From assembly GCA_037953745.1 (NCBI GenBank), contig JBAKBP010000688.1, positions 124,001 through 188,000 on the forward strand: a DNA stretch of 64,000 nucleotides, given 5' to 3'. The notes under the pieces are model-generated. The model saw nothing but the letters and a program-made list of their open reading frames with translations, was not told where the DNA came from and did not search any database. This document shows positions 31,409 to 41,990 of this stretch, piece after piece (position 1 is the first letter of the stretch; each line of letters starts with the position of its first letter). The position numbers and the translations under genes are program-made. This stretch comes from Lithodes maja. Its lineage: Eukaryota > Arthropoda > Malacostraca > Decapoda > Lithodidae.

Positions 31409-32182
31409 AAGTGAAAAGGACACATATAAGTAATAATAAGTGCCTTCAATAACAATATGAACAAGTGAAAGTGACACTAAAATATATATTTCTAACAATA
31501 AATAAGTGAAAATGACACTCAATAAGGCTAGGCCAGTCAAAGTGACAGTATAATAATAATAAAACTAAGTATAAGTGAAAGAGACACACACAAGTAATAA
31601 TAAGTGCCTTCATAACAATATGAACAAGTGACAGTGACACTATATATATTATTAGCTTACCTACAATACATAAAAGGGGAAATGACACTACCAATTATCA
31701 AAGTCCAGTGAAAGGGACACTATAATCATGATAATAATAATAAAACTATGTAATAAGTGACAGAGACACAAATAAGTTCATGTAAATAACTTTATTGAGT
31801 GAAAATAACATAATAACTATAATAAATGACAGAATAACCAATAAAACACTATCAAATCGCTTCCCGGCATAATTGCGGGTGGAGCGACGAGTGCAACTGG
31901 GCATCGTAGCCGGGGCCGCGGTTGAGTGTTCGGACGCGCCGAGGTAAATACGCCGCAAAAGTTACCTCCACTTCCATCACCATTACTCCGGAACCAGTTG
32001 AGCTAGAGAGCTCTACTCAAAGCCATTCCACGCAGCAAGGTAAGGCGCCCATTTCTATATATGTTTGATTAATGTAGCTAATATATTAAGCGAGATTAGC
32101 CTTAGTTTACTTTTGTTGATATTCGGCCAGATCGCCCGGATACGAGCTCCGTCCTTTGGTGAGCCTGCCCGTGCCAGGAGGG
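31409..32182 (+). repeat. piggyBac-1 3' noncoding tract with AGTGAAAGTGACAC-type repeats and terminus
   Basis: At least nine degenerate copies of AGTGA[AC]AG[TAG]GACAC between 31410 and 31770, interspersed with AATAATAAGTGCCTTCA blocks repeated at 31435 and 31595. From about 31840 the sequence matches the MITE family (CCGGAACCAGTTGAGC, GAGAGCTCTACTC, TTCGGCCAGATCG) and ends GCCAGGAGGG-TTAA. Two further copies lie left of DIRS-1 (4283-4310). Confidence 0.82.
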
Positions 32183-32186
32183 TTAA

Positions 32187-34050
32187 ATGGACGCTGTTTT
32201 CGCCGGTAGTGGAGAATATTGACCGACGGGCTAGTTGTTCTCCCTACCTCCCGACACGTCAGCTCATGACGGCGGGGTCAAGTAACAAGTCCTTGTCGTC
32301 ACTAACTTCTCAGGCATTTAGTTACCATCTCTGAGCAGGCAGCATGACCAACGAACCTAACACCCTATTTCCGGCGACTCGTTAGGGTTCTAATTACGCC
32401 CTTCAATGTTTCAGGGTGATCAGTGAACTCTTTGGCCTCTCGGAGAGGGGGTCCCGGTTTTTCTCAACCGGACGCAACTGGTGTTCGGTAACCTAAGGGG
32501 TCACGTTATGACAGAGGCGTTCGCCCCTGTTTTTTACGTGGGAAAGGTGATGACGAGTAACAACCTAGGCTCGGTGGGGCATGCACTTGACTCGGGTCAC
32601 GGACACGGGTTTAGTTACTTCAATGACCTTTAGCTTCCGTGTTTTCCTTCCCCTGTGGATGGGTACGGAACAAGGAAAGTTACATCGACACGTTTTAGAA
32701 AGAATGGAATGGATGAACGTTGGGTTTTCCCGATTTTCTTTTATCCAAAAACTTCACGGAGGTGGCCCGCCGAGGTTCACTATCTCCAGGCTTTGGCTCC
32801 AAGTGGGGATGGACGATCTCAGTCGCATCTTTTTCCCTGGTTTAGCATGAGATAACTTTTCTGGTCATGAGTACCGACGAATATCATTGAAAGCATTAGC
32901 CGGACTTTTCTCAACAAGATGTCTCTCTATTGGACCTACATACGCCACGTGTTTTGCGGGATAAGCGTCACAACATCGGGTATGATAATCCGAGGATTTT
33001 TTCGCTTTAATGCTATTTTCGGGTGAAAAGAACAGAGGTGATACAGGACGGCATGAACCATAAACCCAACCGGACGAGCGGTCAGGTTGGGTAACTCCTG
33101 TCAGTTTCTGGTTCACTCGCCAAATAGTACAAGGGCTAGTCGGGACGACTTAATAATAATAATAATAATCTTCTGGTTACTTATATAGCGCCCGTCTCTC
33201 CTCCTTCGAGGATTCGCAAGCGCTTGGCTTTCTTTAGTCTACCAGAGACCATTACCCATCCCCCTTGCTCATGGGGAGATGGTAACCGCCGGCTGTATCC
33301 CAGAAAAACTTTTCAATCTGAGCGGGGATTGAACGCGAGACCTTCAAGGTGGGAATCAGGCACGCTATCAACTGAGCCAGCCGGACGGCTAAAGCCCTTA
33401 CTCATTTTCACACTGTATAGGGCTCTCTCCCTGGTTGTAGACGGAGAGCTGGCGCGAAGTCTACAATTTTTCCTATCTTACCGGCGGATATGATATCATA
33501 CCTTCTGGTAGACTGGGTGAGGCCCCGTAGAGTCTGACACTGACTGCCTCCATGAGACAATAGAGGTCACAGGTCTTTTCTTTGGCCCCAATCTTACCGC
33601 TGAATCTTTTAGGTCAGGATTCCTGGTAGCCTGGATGTGGACTAGTAGATCTTAACACTGACTGCCTCCCCGGTATGGGATAAGTCACATAAAGTTACTA
33701 AGCCCTACACTAAAACTTAGAATTTAGTCGTAAGAGTCGCCTAAGTAGAGCTAAATTGTCCGGTTAGTCTAGACTTCCATACCGTGACGCTGTCAGGCTA
33801 AACAAGCAGAACAGTGGGGTAGGAATTCTAGAGATTAGTACTACGCTCAGCCTAGAGTAGGCCTGACCAAAGTCATTTTAGACTATTGTCAGCCTCCCGC
33901 TAACCCTGACCAACTCACATTCTAAATCTCTCCGTCCAAAACGATATCTCAATTCATGGTCCGGTATGAGGAAAATGGGTTCGGAATGTAGTTTCTGCCG
34001 GACACACCCTGTTTCATAACGATGCTCTTTCGGACATGTCACCAGACTTA
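32187..34050 (+). pseudogene. DIRS-3, degenerate DIRS recombinase relic and 3' region
   Basis: TRQLMTAGSSNKSLSSL (near 32255) matches PRQLMPTWSLNKALSLL of DIRS-1/-2, and LAAM-TNEPN (near 32335, frameshifted) matches LAAMSNEPN. A segment at 32655-32850 (KNGMDERW..FPIFFYPKTSRRW) looks like the middle of a YR domain. Many stops and shifts occur. From 33390 no coding is visible; an imperfect duplication of about 115 bp (CTTACCG, CTGGTAG, ACACTGACTGCCTCC) lies at 33478-33675. piggyBac-1 inserted at its left edge. It is clearly older than DIRS-1. Confidence 0.5.
33151..33389 (-). mobile_element. tRNA-derived SINE with LINE-like 3' tail
   Basis: Read on the minus strand: a tRNA-like head (33389 to about 33316) with box A-like TGGCTCAGTTGATAGCG and box B-like GCGTTCAATCCCC, a short body, then a tail AGCGCTTGCGAATCCTCG..GGCGCTATATAAGTAAC and (ATT)n at 33169-33151. 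The tail aligns with the 3' end of LINE B (42638-42725), so that LINE family is the probable mobilising partner. No clear target duplication is visible. Confidence 0.72.
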
Positions 34051-34076
34051 CGGGGACCGTCCGCCTTTTTTAACCC

Positions 34077-34079
<3 letters not shown>

Positions 34080-34114
<35 letters not shown>
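34080..34114. repeat. Poly(T) tract, about 34 bp
   Basis: Uninterrupted T run immediately left of the RTE-1 target site. Its origin is unclear and its length is likely unreliable. Confidence 0.9.
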
Positions 34115-34117
<3 letters not shown>

Positions 34118-34122
34118 CATAG

Positions 34123-34915
34123 ATACAGTTCTGATGAGTGATAATGAATGGGAGTTGCAGGGTCTGGTAAATGAGTTTGGAACAGTGTGCAAAAAACGGA
34201 ATTTGAAGGTAAATGCGGGGAAGAGCAAGGTTATGGTCTTCGAAAGGGGTGAAGTCACAGAGTGTGAGGTGAAGCTGAACGGTCAGGCTATGGAGATCGT
34301 CAACTCTTTTAAGTATCTGGGCAGTGTGTTGAGTAAAGATGGGACTATGGATGAAGAAGTGCGGGAGAGGGTACAACAGGGGAAGAGGGTTGTAGGAACG
34401 CTAAAAGCAGTAACAAGAAATAGGGTGGTCAGTATGGAAGTGAAGACGTCCTTGCATGACAGTGTGGTAATCCCGACATTGACTTACGGAAGCGAAGCAT
34501 GGACGTTGGTTGAGAGACTCAGACCAAGAGTGAGAGCAGTGGAAATGAATTACTTAAGGAGTGCGTGCGGGGTTACATGGAGGGATAGACAGACTAATGA
34601 GGAAGTAAGAAGGAGGTGTGGTGTGGAGGTAGATATGCTGGAAAGTGTGAAAAGGAACAACTTGAGATGGTTCGGCCATATGGAACGTATGGAAAGCGAG
34701 AGAATGACTAAGAGGGTGTACGAGAGCGAGGTGGAGGGACAGAGAGGGAGAGGTAGACCGAATGAGAGGTGGAAGGATGGAGTGAGGAAGTACATGAACG
34801 AAGGCGGTGCTGGTTGGGGGGAGGGGCGTCGACTGACTGGGGACAGAGGTGCATGGGGGCGGTTCGTTCGTGGCCACCCCTTCGGGGATCACGGCGTCAG
34901 GCAATAGATAGATAG
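34123..34915 (+). mobile_element. RTE-1 LINE, 5'-truncated copy with 8-bp TSD
   Basis: Flanked by ATACATAG at 34115-34122 and 34916-34923. The open frame (usable from the Met at 34134 to 34907) covers the RT thumb and C-terminal region: LKVNAGKSKVMVF, NSFKYLGSVLSKDG, TLTYGSEAWTL, LRSACGVTWRDR, LRWFGHMERM, and a terminal GDHGVRQ, followed by GATA repeats. Truncation falls in the catalytic loop, so no polymerase activity is possible. The same family is at 48265-48803. Confidence 0.88.
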
Positions 34916-35040
34916 ATACATAGAAGGCTGGCTATATATTCCCTCAACCTGTCTGTAAAAGTTGAATGCCGAAAATCGCTTCTAAGTGCATTATTTCGAG
35001 CTTTATATAAAGCTTTCGCAGGCTGAATATGGGCCTAATA

Positions 35041-35371
35041 CAGTAGGGTCCCGCATAAAACGTGTTCGCATAAAACGAGTCTCGATTAAAACGACCGACC
35101 TAAAATATTAATATTTAATTTTCGATCAGAACGAATGTGAGCGCATAAAACGAGTCTGCCGCCAGAGTGGGGCAAATCCGAGGAGTTTTCATATAGAGCG
35201 CCGAAATATCGTACAAAACGTACAAAATATCGTACGCTCCTGACGGAAATTTACGCTTCCAGTGAACATTGACGATATTGGGCCACCAAAATGCTGTGTT
35301 CACATAAAACGAAATCGCATAAAACGAAATCGTTTATCGACCATATACTCGTTTTATGCGGGACCCTACTG
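35041..35371. mobile_element. pogo-like MITE G1, 331 bp, TA target
   Basis: Starts CAGTAGGGTCCCGC and ends in its complement GCGGGACCCTACTG, flanked by TA at 35039-35040 and 35372-35373, the Tc1/mariner-pogo pattern. Interior rich in CATAAAACG words and CGTACGATATTT words. A second copy is at 49858-50237. Confidence 0.88.
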
Positions 35372-36106
35372 TATACAGTATATGTATACATTTTTTTTTT
35401 TTATATAGGAATCATTACAAATTCATTTCATGTAATAGGACTAATATACTGTACAGTATATGTATAAATGACTAAAATGTAAATAGAAATAATTAAAAAT
35501 ACATTTCCTGTAATAGGACTAGAGTTATTCTACTGAAAAACAGGTTTTGAAGTTTGCGAGGCTTTTTCTCAAAACGAAAATGTAAAAAAATTCCAACTCG
35601 GAAATACATATAATCGAAAAACAACTTGTCATACAGTAATGATTCATATACCATTGGAATGCCCATACAAACCTCTATAAAGTAGTCTGTGGGAATTATT
35701 TTAGCCACCCCCATTCATGCACAGCACGTTTTCCAATTTGCAAAAACATTGAAAAATGTCAACCTAAAAATATAACTAGATGAGATATACAATTTTTTTT
35801 AGACTAGATTGTAGAAACACCTTTTGTGAGTTGATTGAACACAAAAAGAAAGACAATACACTAGATTCTTGAGTAATATATCAATTATTGTAGTGTGTAA
35901 TTTTGTCTAATTTTTACCCTAATTTTTGACATATATAAAAACTATAAAACCAATTTTCAATCTGATGGTACCAAACATTAGCTCTCATAGTCCTCTAAAC
36001 GTATGCCAAATATCATTTAAATCAGAGGAAGTTCACCGACACCCTGGGAGTAAAAGGCGGACGGTCCCCTTAAGCACAATTAGTGATAAGCAATGACGTC
36101 CCTTAA

Positions 36107-36587
36107 CCCCTCAGACCCGGTAGGGCTCTGAGGCACCCATAACAAACGCGGCCCGCGGAACCCGGTAGGGCTCTGAGGCTCCGGCAGCTTGAAAGCCTGT
36201 AAGCTTGTTTTGAAAGCCGTCCGTCCGACGCATGTAAACAACAGCCGGTTGGACCGACGCCGCGCATCTCCGACCACAAGAAGGAGAGGCGTCGCTTGTT
36301 TTTGTGTGGCTGTGTGTTATTGTTTAGTATTGAAAAGTGGCTGATATGGCTGACATCGCCACAAAGTTCTCTCCACGGAAATTGTCATCATAACTGAACC
36401 AGTTGACTTAGAGAGCTCTACTCAATGCCATTCTACAGGTACGAAACACATCTACGCTTGGGGATGTGCGGGAATGCGGAAGTAGTCAAAATAACAAAGA
36501 TACGGTAGCCTAGGCGTAGACGTTTTTCGGCCAAAACCCCCCGGGTTTCGGGGAATATTTATAGAATGCGTAGCCGGCCCTGGAGGG
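36107..36587 (+). mobile_element. piggyBac-type MITE C, 481 bp
   Basis: TTAA at 36103-36106 and 36588-36591. Begins CCCCTCAGACCCGG with a tandem-like repeat of the GACCCGGTAGGGCTC block, ends CCGGCCCTGGAGGG. Inserted near or in the left ITR of DIRS-2. Confidence 0.92.
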
Positions 36588-36591
36588 TTAA

Positions 36592-36900
36592 GGGTTGACT
36601 CTGACTACCTCGTATAAGATTCCCAATCTCACCGGGTTCACTCCGTTCACAACGCATATGTAAAATGCGATATGGGATTCAGATCAGGCTTACGTATCGG
36701 CCACGTAGTGAAAGACGTTTTAATAGTAATAGTCTCCATTCAACATCCTGCGCCAGCATTTTGAATAGCCCGCGCGGAAGTATCATGGAGTACTCGTCAT
36801 AAGTGCACGCTTAATTCCCTTATGGGATCGTCATTTTGATCGGGTACCCTACAGAAAAAAACTCTGCAAAAAAGAAAAAAGAACTTAATATCTGTTATCA
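36592..36900. repeat. DIRS-2 left ITR
   Basis: Matches in the same orientation the DIRS-4 terminal sequence at 51180-51335: AACATCCTGCGCCAGC versus AACACCCGCGGTCAGC, GAGTACT, CTTATGGGATCGTC versus CTTATGGAATCGTC, GGGTACCC. The outermost part is obscured by MITE C. Confidence 0.6.
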
Positions 36901-36959
36901 TATGACTTGCTAAAGAACTAGTGAGCACCAGTGACGATAGTGACTCCTCAATTAGGAGG

Positions 36960-36977
36960 GCCCCCCCCCCCCCCCCC
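36960..36977. repeat. Poly(C) tract
   Basis: About 18 C in a row at the start of DIRS-2 gag. Homopolymer length here cannot be trusted. A similar C run is at 63084-63098 in DIRS-4. Confidence 0.9.
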
Positions 36978-37173
36978 TCTCCTGGCCACCACAAGAGAGC
37001 GCAGTCTACATCTCCACAAGAGGACCGTTCCAGGTCCCGGTCGAGATCACCGCTCAAGCGATCATAAAGTCGTCAGCAGAGACGTCGAGATCGCTCAAGA
37101 GGCGGAAAACGGATGCGGTGACGTCTAGTGGCAAACAGTCAGATGGGAAGGGTCATAAACATTCCCGTAAGGA

Positions 37174-37296
37174 AGAAATTTTACACATGTTGTTTTACGA
37201 TTTTAGCTTTCTGCAAATATGTTAGATTGTTCGGCGCCATATGACCTTGTTGTTGCGGTGCCAAGATTTTTATCAATAAATTCAAATTCAAATTCT
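37174..37296 (+). mobile_element. LINE 3'-end fragment with AAATTC tail and 8-bp TSD
   Basis: 123 bp ending TATCAATAAATTCAAATTC, a 3' tail style of LINE/SINE copies. Flanked by CGTAAGGA at 37166-37173 and 37297-37304. Too short to assign to a clade. Confidence 0.75.
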
Positions 37297-37348
37297 CGTA
37301 AGGAGGCGACGAGCTCGCGGCAACGGCAATCGCCGGGGTCGCGTCCAC

Positions 37349-37410
37349 CACCCTCCGCCCCTACCTCTACCCTCCGCCCCTACCTCTACCCTCCGCCCCT
37401 ACCTCTACCA
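37349..37410. repeat. 20-bp minisatellite, 3 units
   Basis: CCCTCCGCCCCTACCTCTAC repeated three times within the proline-rich part of DIRS-2 gag. Flanking sequence is also C-rich. Confidence 0.9.
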
Positions 37411-39297
37411 TGTCTAACGTCCAATCTGGCAGTTCCGAGGTAGAGACGGAGGGAGTTGAGTCAACTCCCAGGGATGGGTCTAGTGACAGATATTCAGAAC
37501 CTAAAGATGTTAATTTCGTTATTCCAAAGTTAGATACAACACTTAGTCGGGCTACTGTGGTGTCTCAAAGAGTTCTAGCTGAACAGTATAGAGGGTACAC
37601 GGCGAGTGAGCCACACGGCTATGATACAGGTTCACACTTTATTTAGAGTTCTCAGTTTACCCCTGATGCACAGACTAGAGTGGAGCAAGGTCGCAGTGTG
37701 TGGAGGCACCCTGAAACCGTGCGAACAGAGCCCTTGAACCAATGCCCGGCGGATAATACAGTGAGTGAAAACCTTGACACCATCCCTTCATCCGTCCCTG
37801 ACTTAGTATGGCCAGGTAATGAACAATTAATCTCTGGACCCTGGCAACAGCCGGAAGAGATGGAGGTTACAGGGCAAGAGCCGGAGGACTTAGAACAATT
37901 GTCTTCAGCTCAACCTGACCCGGTTGAGGAAGGGTCGGAGGTAGGGTCTGAGTCATCAAAGTGTTCCCAGAAACATATTTTACTCGGGATGATCTAGATT
38001 ACATTCTCCATAATATGATGCAACAATATAATGTACCACCTAAGTCACAGGAAACTCCCACAGCCGCGCCGGGAGCTCCTCCGATTGGGTCTGTTGTGCG
38101 GCTTTTAGAGCCAGCCGGAGTCGTTGTTCCATCTAGTGTTCCACCTCCCCTCCCTAACGTAACTCGACCAACTACTTCAGCTAGTGGTAATCCAGTTCCT
38201 GCTTCTTTGACTACCACTAATATGCGGGTTATTACAGATATTAATCCCCCTCCTTTAGAAAAGGTTCCGTTAAAGAAAGGCCCTGTGCCTTTGCTTTACG
38301 GTCCCGATTGTTCATGGGTGACTATAATGGCGCAAAATCCAGCCATGGCACAACAGACAATCGCGGGGGAGCTCCCAGTCCCGAGTGAGTGGGTAATCCA
38401 GATGAATAAGAACAGAAAACTGAGGGCAAAAGATACACAGGGTCATATTTTGGATGTAGCTGTCAAAGCTATACCTAATGTTTATTCCTATAAGTATTTT
38501 GTGTATTTCCCCACTCCAGCTCTTCCTCCTGCCTCCTCTGCACGACTATTTGCGGATTGGTTCAAGATTGATGGCATGAATGACATAAAAGTCCTAGCCT
38601 CGCTAACGCCGGAACTGGATACAATTCCGTTGAGCGACCAGTCCGGCAATCCAGTCCTGTAGGTGGGACAGGTAGGTTCAGGCCCGTGGGTGGACTGGGA
38701 AATTGAGAATCATATTTGGTTCTCTTTGCCTATAAATAAAGCCGGGGGAGTTCCACCTGCTATTTTTGATTTCCTTGTAGCCCCTAAGTTGGCTTTATGG
38801 GACCTGCAGGAGCCCTTTTCAACTCCTCCTCCGGCACATCTGGATAGAGACTTTAAATTGAGACATAAAGCCTTCAGGCTGTTCTCCCAGTTCTTGTTAA
38901 GTCGCCAAATACTGTAGCCCAGTCCATCAACAGAACAATAGATGCTATTAATGGCACAGATGTTAGGAAGGCCACGGAATTATCCCGGCGTCTCCTATTA
39001 CAAAACTCAATTCAGTCTGGGCGACGTCAGGATAGCCTTGTTGGAGGCTGTCCGCACACGTCAGGACCTACGGGTCTATCTGGTGAAGAAATTTCCGGAC
39101 GATATTGGTCGCCGGGTAATCCCTTCACCAGTGTTGACGCCCTCTTTACAGTAAACCCTCGCTATCTCGGACTAATTGGAGGGAGACCCAGTCCGAGATG
39201 ACCGAAAATCCGAGATGTCCGAAGTCCGACTTATGTCCGACTTAAGAGAGGGAAAATTCCAAATTAGAAGAGGAAAGTCCGCATCACCAGAGAAATT

Positions 39298-39328
<31 letters not shown>

Positions 39329-39337
39329 TCTATATTT

Positions 39338-41990
39338 AATGCATCTATCTCCCTTATACATATACAGTATATAACTACGTCTTATTTGGTCTTTTTTTAT
39401 CTATGTATCAATTCTAATACGATGGAATTGAAAACAATATTACCCTTCTAACACACAAATAATAAAATGAAAAAGAGAGTAAATAGAAATGTCTCCTTTG
39501 TCTTTCAGAAACATAAGTCCGTCTCGTATATGTTAGTATTTTATCGCTCGCTCGCCCCTAGCCACTCTCTCTATCTATTTATCACTCTAATGCATCTAAC
39601 TAACTCCCTTATACATTAACATAACTATGTCTTATTTGGACTTTTTGTAATCTATAAATAATTTCTAATGCGATGGAATTGAAAACAATATTATCCTTCT
39701 AGCACACAAATAATAACATGAAAAAGAGTCAATAAAAATGTGTCCTTTGTCTTTTCAGAACTAATTAAGTCTGTCTCATAATAGTTCGTGTTTATCGCTC
39801 ACTTCCCCTTCTGCAACTCTTTCTATCTATCTTGTCTTTTCAGAACCAATTAAGTCCGTCTCATAATAGTTCGTGTTTATTGCTCACTCCCCCTCTGTAA
39901 CTCTCTCTTTCTATCTATCTATCTCTCTAATGCATCTACGTAACTCCCTTATACATTAACATAACTATGTCTTATTTGGACTTTTTGTAATCTTTGAATA
40001 ATTTCTAATGCAATGGAATTGAAAACAATATTATCCTTCTAGCACACAAATAATAACATGAAAAAGAGTCAATATAAAAGTCTCCTTTGTCTTTTCAGAA
40101 CCAATTAAGTCCGTCTTATAATCTTACAGTTTCTTACAGTAGATCCTCTGGAAAAAGGCAAACTATGCCTGTGTATCCAGCTCAGTACCAGTACTTGCAC
40201 TGCTGCGGTCGTTCACGGTGTTGGCGGCGGCGGTAGCAGACGCAACATTTTTACTATTCTGTATTTTTGTTTTATAATCAAACTTCAAATCTTGTCTTCC
40301 CCATGCTTTATCAAGGTTACTTTCAAACTCCCTTATTGATTCGGAATCGACTACATACTGGGGCAGTGCGTTCCACTCATTTACCACTCTTATCACAAAA
40401 TGAGTTCTTTGCCTTCTCAAGCCTATTTCTTTCTTTGTAAATTTTCTTAGCGTGTCCTCTCGTTCTTGTTCCCTCCCGCATCAAGAAGATACCTTCACAC
40501 ACATCCTCATCGTACTTTCCTGACACTATCTTAAAAGTCTATCATATCCCCTCTCTTTCTCCTATATGCCAGTGTCGGAAGCCCCAGTGTCCTCAACCTC
40601 TGCTCATAGCCCGCGTTCTTCAACGTTGGTACCAGCTTGCTAGCTCTCCTCTGCACTTTCTCCACTGCTTCTATATCCTTTACCATATATGGAGCCCACA
40701 CCTGGTTCGCATATTCCAGGTGCGGCCTAACCAGCGCTGTATAGAGATTCCTGAAGATTTCTTCGTCAAGTGACACAAATGTCCTCCTTATCAGCCCTAC
40801 AATTCTATTGGCTTTGTTTATCTTTTCCGCTAAATGTTCTGAGAAATTTAACTTATTGTCTATCACTACTCCGATATCCTTTTCTGCATTCACTTCCTCC
40901 ATCGCTTCATACATACTGTATCCTACCTTGTCTATCTTGCTGGTCCCAATCCGCATGTACTTGCATTTTTTTGGATGAAAAGGCATTAACCAATGTTCAG
41001 ACCATCCCTTCATGCCCTCCACATCTCCTTGAAGCAAACCCATATCTTCCTCACTCTTCTATACAGCTTAGTGTCATCCGCATACAGGTATACCTCACTT
41101 CCATTAGTTATAACTTCAGGCAAGTCGTTGATAAATATAACAAACAGCAGTGGTCCCAACACAGATCCCTGAGGTACCCCACTTGTAATTTCCCTCCACC
41201 CTGAGCCTATTCCATTCACCAGTACCCTCTGTCTCCGATCTTTCAGGAAGGCTTCTATCCATTTCACACATTTCTCCCCTATATTATAGCTTCTAACTTT
41301 CTCTATTAACCTTTTATGTGGGACCTTATCGAAGGCCTTCATAAAATCGCAATATACCACGTCTATTACATCACCATCTAGAATTTGCATCCAATCATCT
41401 ACCACCTTAATTAGCTGTAGTACCGTCGACCTCCCCGGCAAGAATCCGAACTGTCTCCCACTGAAAAGTTTTTTGACTTCATATGATCCATTATTCCTTC
41501 TCTAATTACCGTTTCCATTAGTTTACACACAACACTTGTCAAACTGACTGGTCTATAATTCCCTGGATCATTTCTCTTTCCCTTCTTAAATATAGCTGTT
41601 ATGTTCGCCTCTCTCCAGTCCATCGGGATTTGTCCTGTATTAAACGATACCTCAAATAACATTTTCTATGGCTCTACTAACATCTCCCCTCCTTCCTTTA
41701 TGATTCCGGTCCCGGTGACTTACTTCTATTCATTTTTTCTATAGCCCTTCTTATTCTAGCATGGGAAAACTCTATTAGTTCTAGTGCCGGTGCCTGTTTG
41801 ATGGGAATAGTAGGCACTGCATCCTCCGACTAAAATAGTTTGTGTTTATCGCTCACTCCCCCTCTGTAACTCTCTTTCTATCTCTCTATCTCTCTAATGC
41901 ATCTATGGAACTCCCTTATACATTAACATAACTATGTCTTATTTGGACTTCTTGTAATCTTTGAATCATTTCTAATGCAATGGAATTGAA
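39338..41990. repeat. Tandem repeat of about 250-340 bp in the pogo-like element
   Basis: Units begin AATGCATCTA near 39338, 39589, 39929 and 41895 and include CTTATTTGGAC, GATGGAATTGAAAACAATATT, CTCCTTTGTCTTTTCAG and TCTATCTATCT. The third unit is split by the CR1-like LINE (40124-41826). A T26 run precedes the array (39301-39326). Noncoding. Confidence 0.82.
40124..41826 (-). mobile_element. CR1-like LINE family C, copy 1 (5'-truncated)
   Basis: Read on the minus strand it encodes the RT region: [64 protein letters not shown] (catalytic), LEYANQVWAPY, RRKRGDMI and a stop at 40163. Frameshifts occur near 41440, 41030 and 40535-40420. The 3'UTR ends CTACTGTAAGAAACTGTAAG. Almost identical to the copies at 52949 and 63520, so the family was recently active. 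Confidence 0.9.

Larger units (their letters stand above)
1..32182 (+). mobile_element. piggyBac-1, outer element of the first nested stack (left end outside the window)
   Basis: A piggyBac-like DNA transposon. It contains a transposase pseudogene (25-4280), a 3' noncoding tract with repeats of the AGTGAAAGTGACAC type (4283-4344 and 31409-31770), and a right terminus ending GCCAGGAGGG followed by TTAA at 32183-32186, the target site this superfamily duplicates. DIRS-1 (4345-31408) lies inside the 3' tract and a hAT derivative (2130-4158) inside the coding region. The right terminus resembles the right ends of the 480-bp MITEs at 5917, 21374, 36107 and 51338. Sequence to the right of 32186 looks like an older DIRS recombinase, so piggyBac-1 probably landed in that relic. 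The left terminus cannot be seen. Confidence 0.85.
34051..36070. mobile_element. Unassigned TIR element containing RTE-1 and a pogo-like MITE
   Basis: GGGGACCGTCCGCCTTTT at 34052-34069 has its exact complement at 36052-36069, bounded by TTA (34048-34050; 36070-36072), so the target duplication is TA or TTA. The interior not explained by nested elements (about 0.9 kb) is AT-rich and noncoding, including the stretch 35372-36050. Non-autonomous; superfamily not determined. Confidence 0.62.

Noticed and set aside
33316..33389. Functional tRNA gene
   Set aside because: Boxes A and B are recognisable, but the acceptor stem does not pair well, the box B is degenerate and a LINE-like tail follows, so it is a SINE head.
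34550..34904. Minus-strand Pro/Ser/Leu-rich frames
   Set aside because: They are antisense shadows of the RTE-1 coding region.
36931..37128. Poly-proline protein start
   Set aside because: Generated by an 18-base C run; frame and length are unreliable.
37681..37997. Separate gene between gag fragments
   Set aside because: It is acidic gag sequence in continuation of 37410-37646 after a stop; homologous position in DIRS-1 is one frame.
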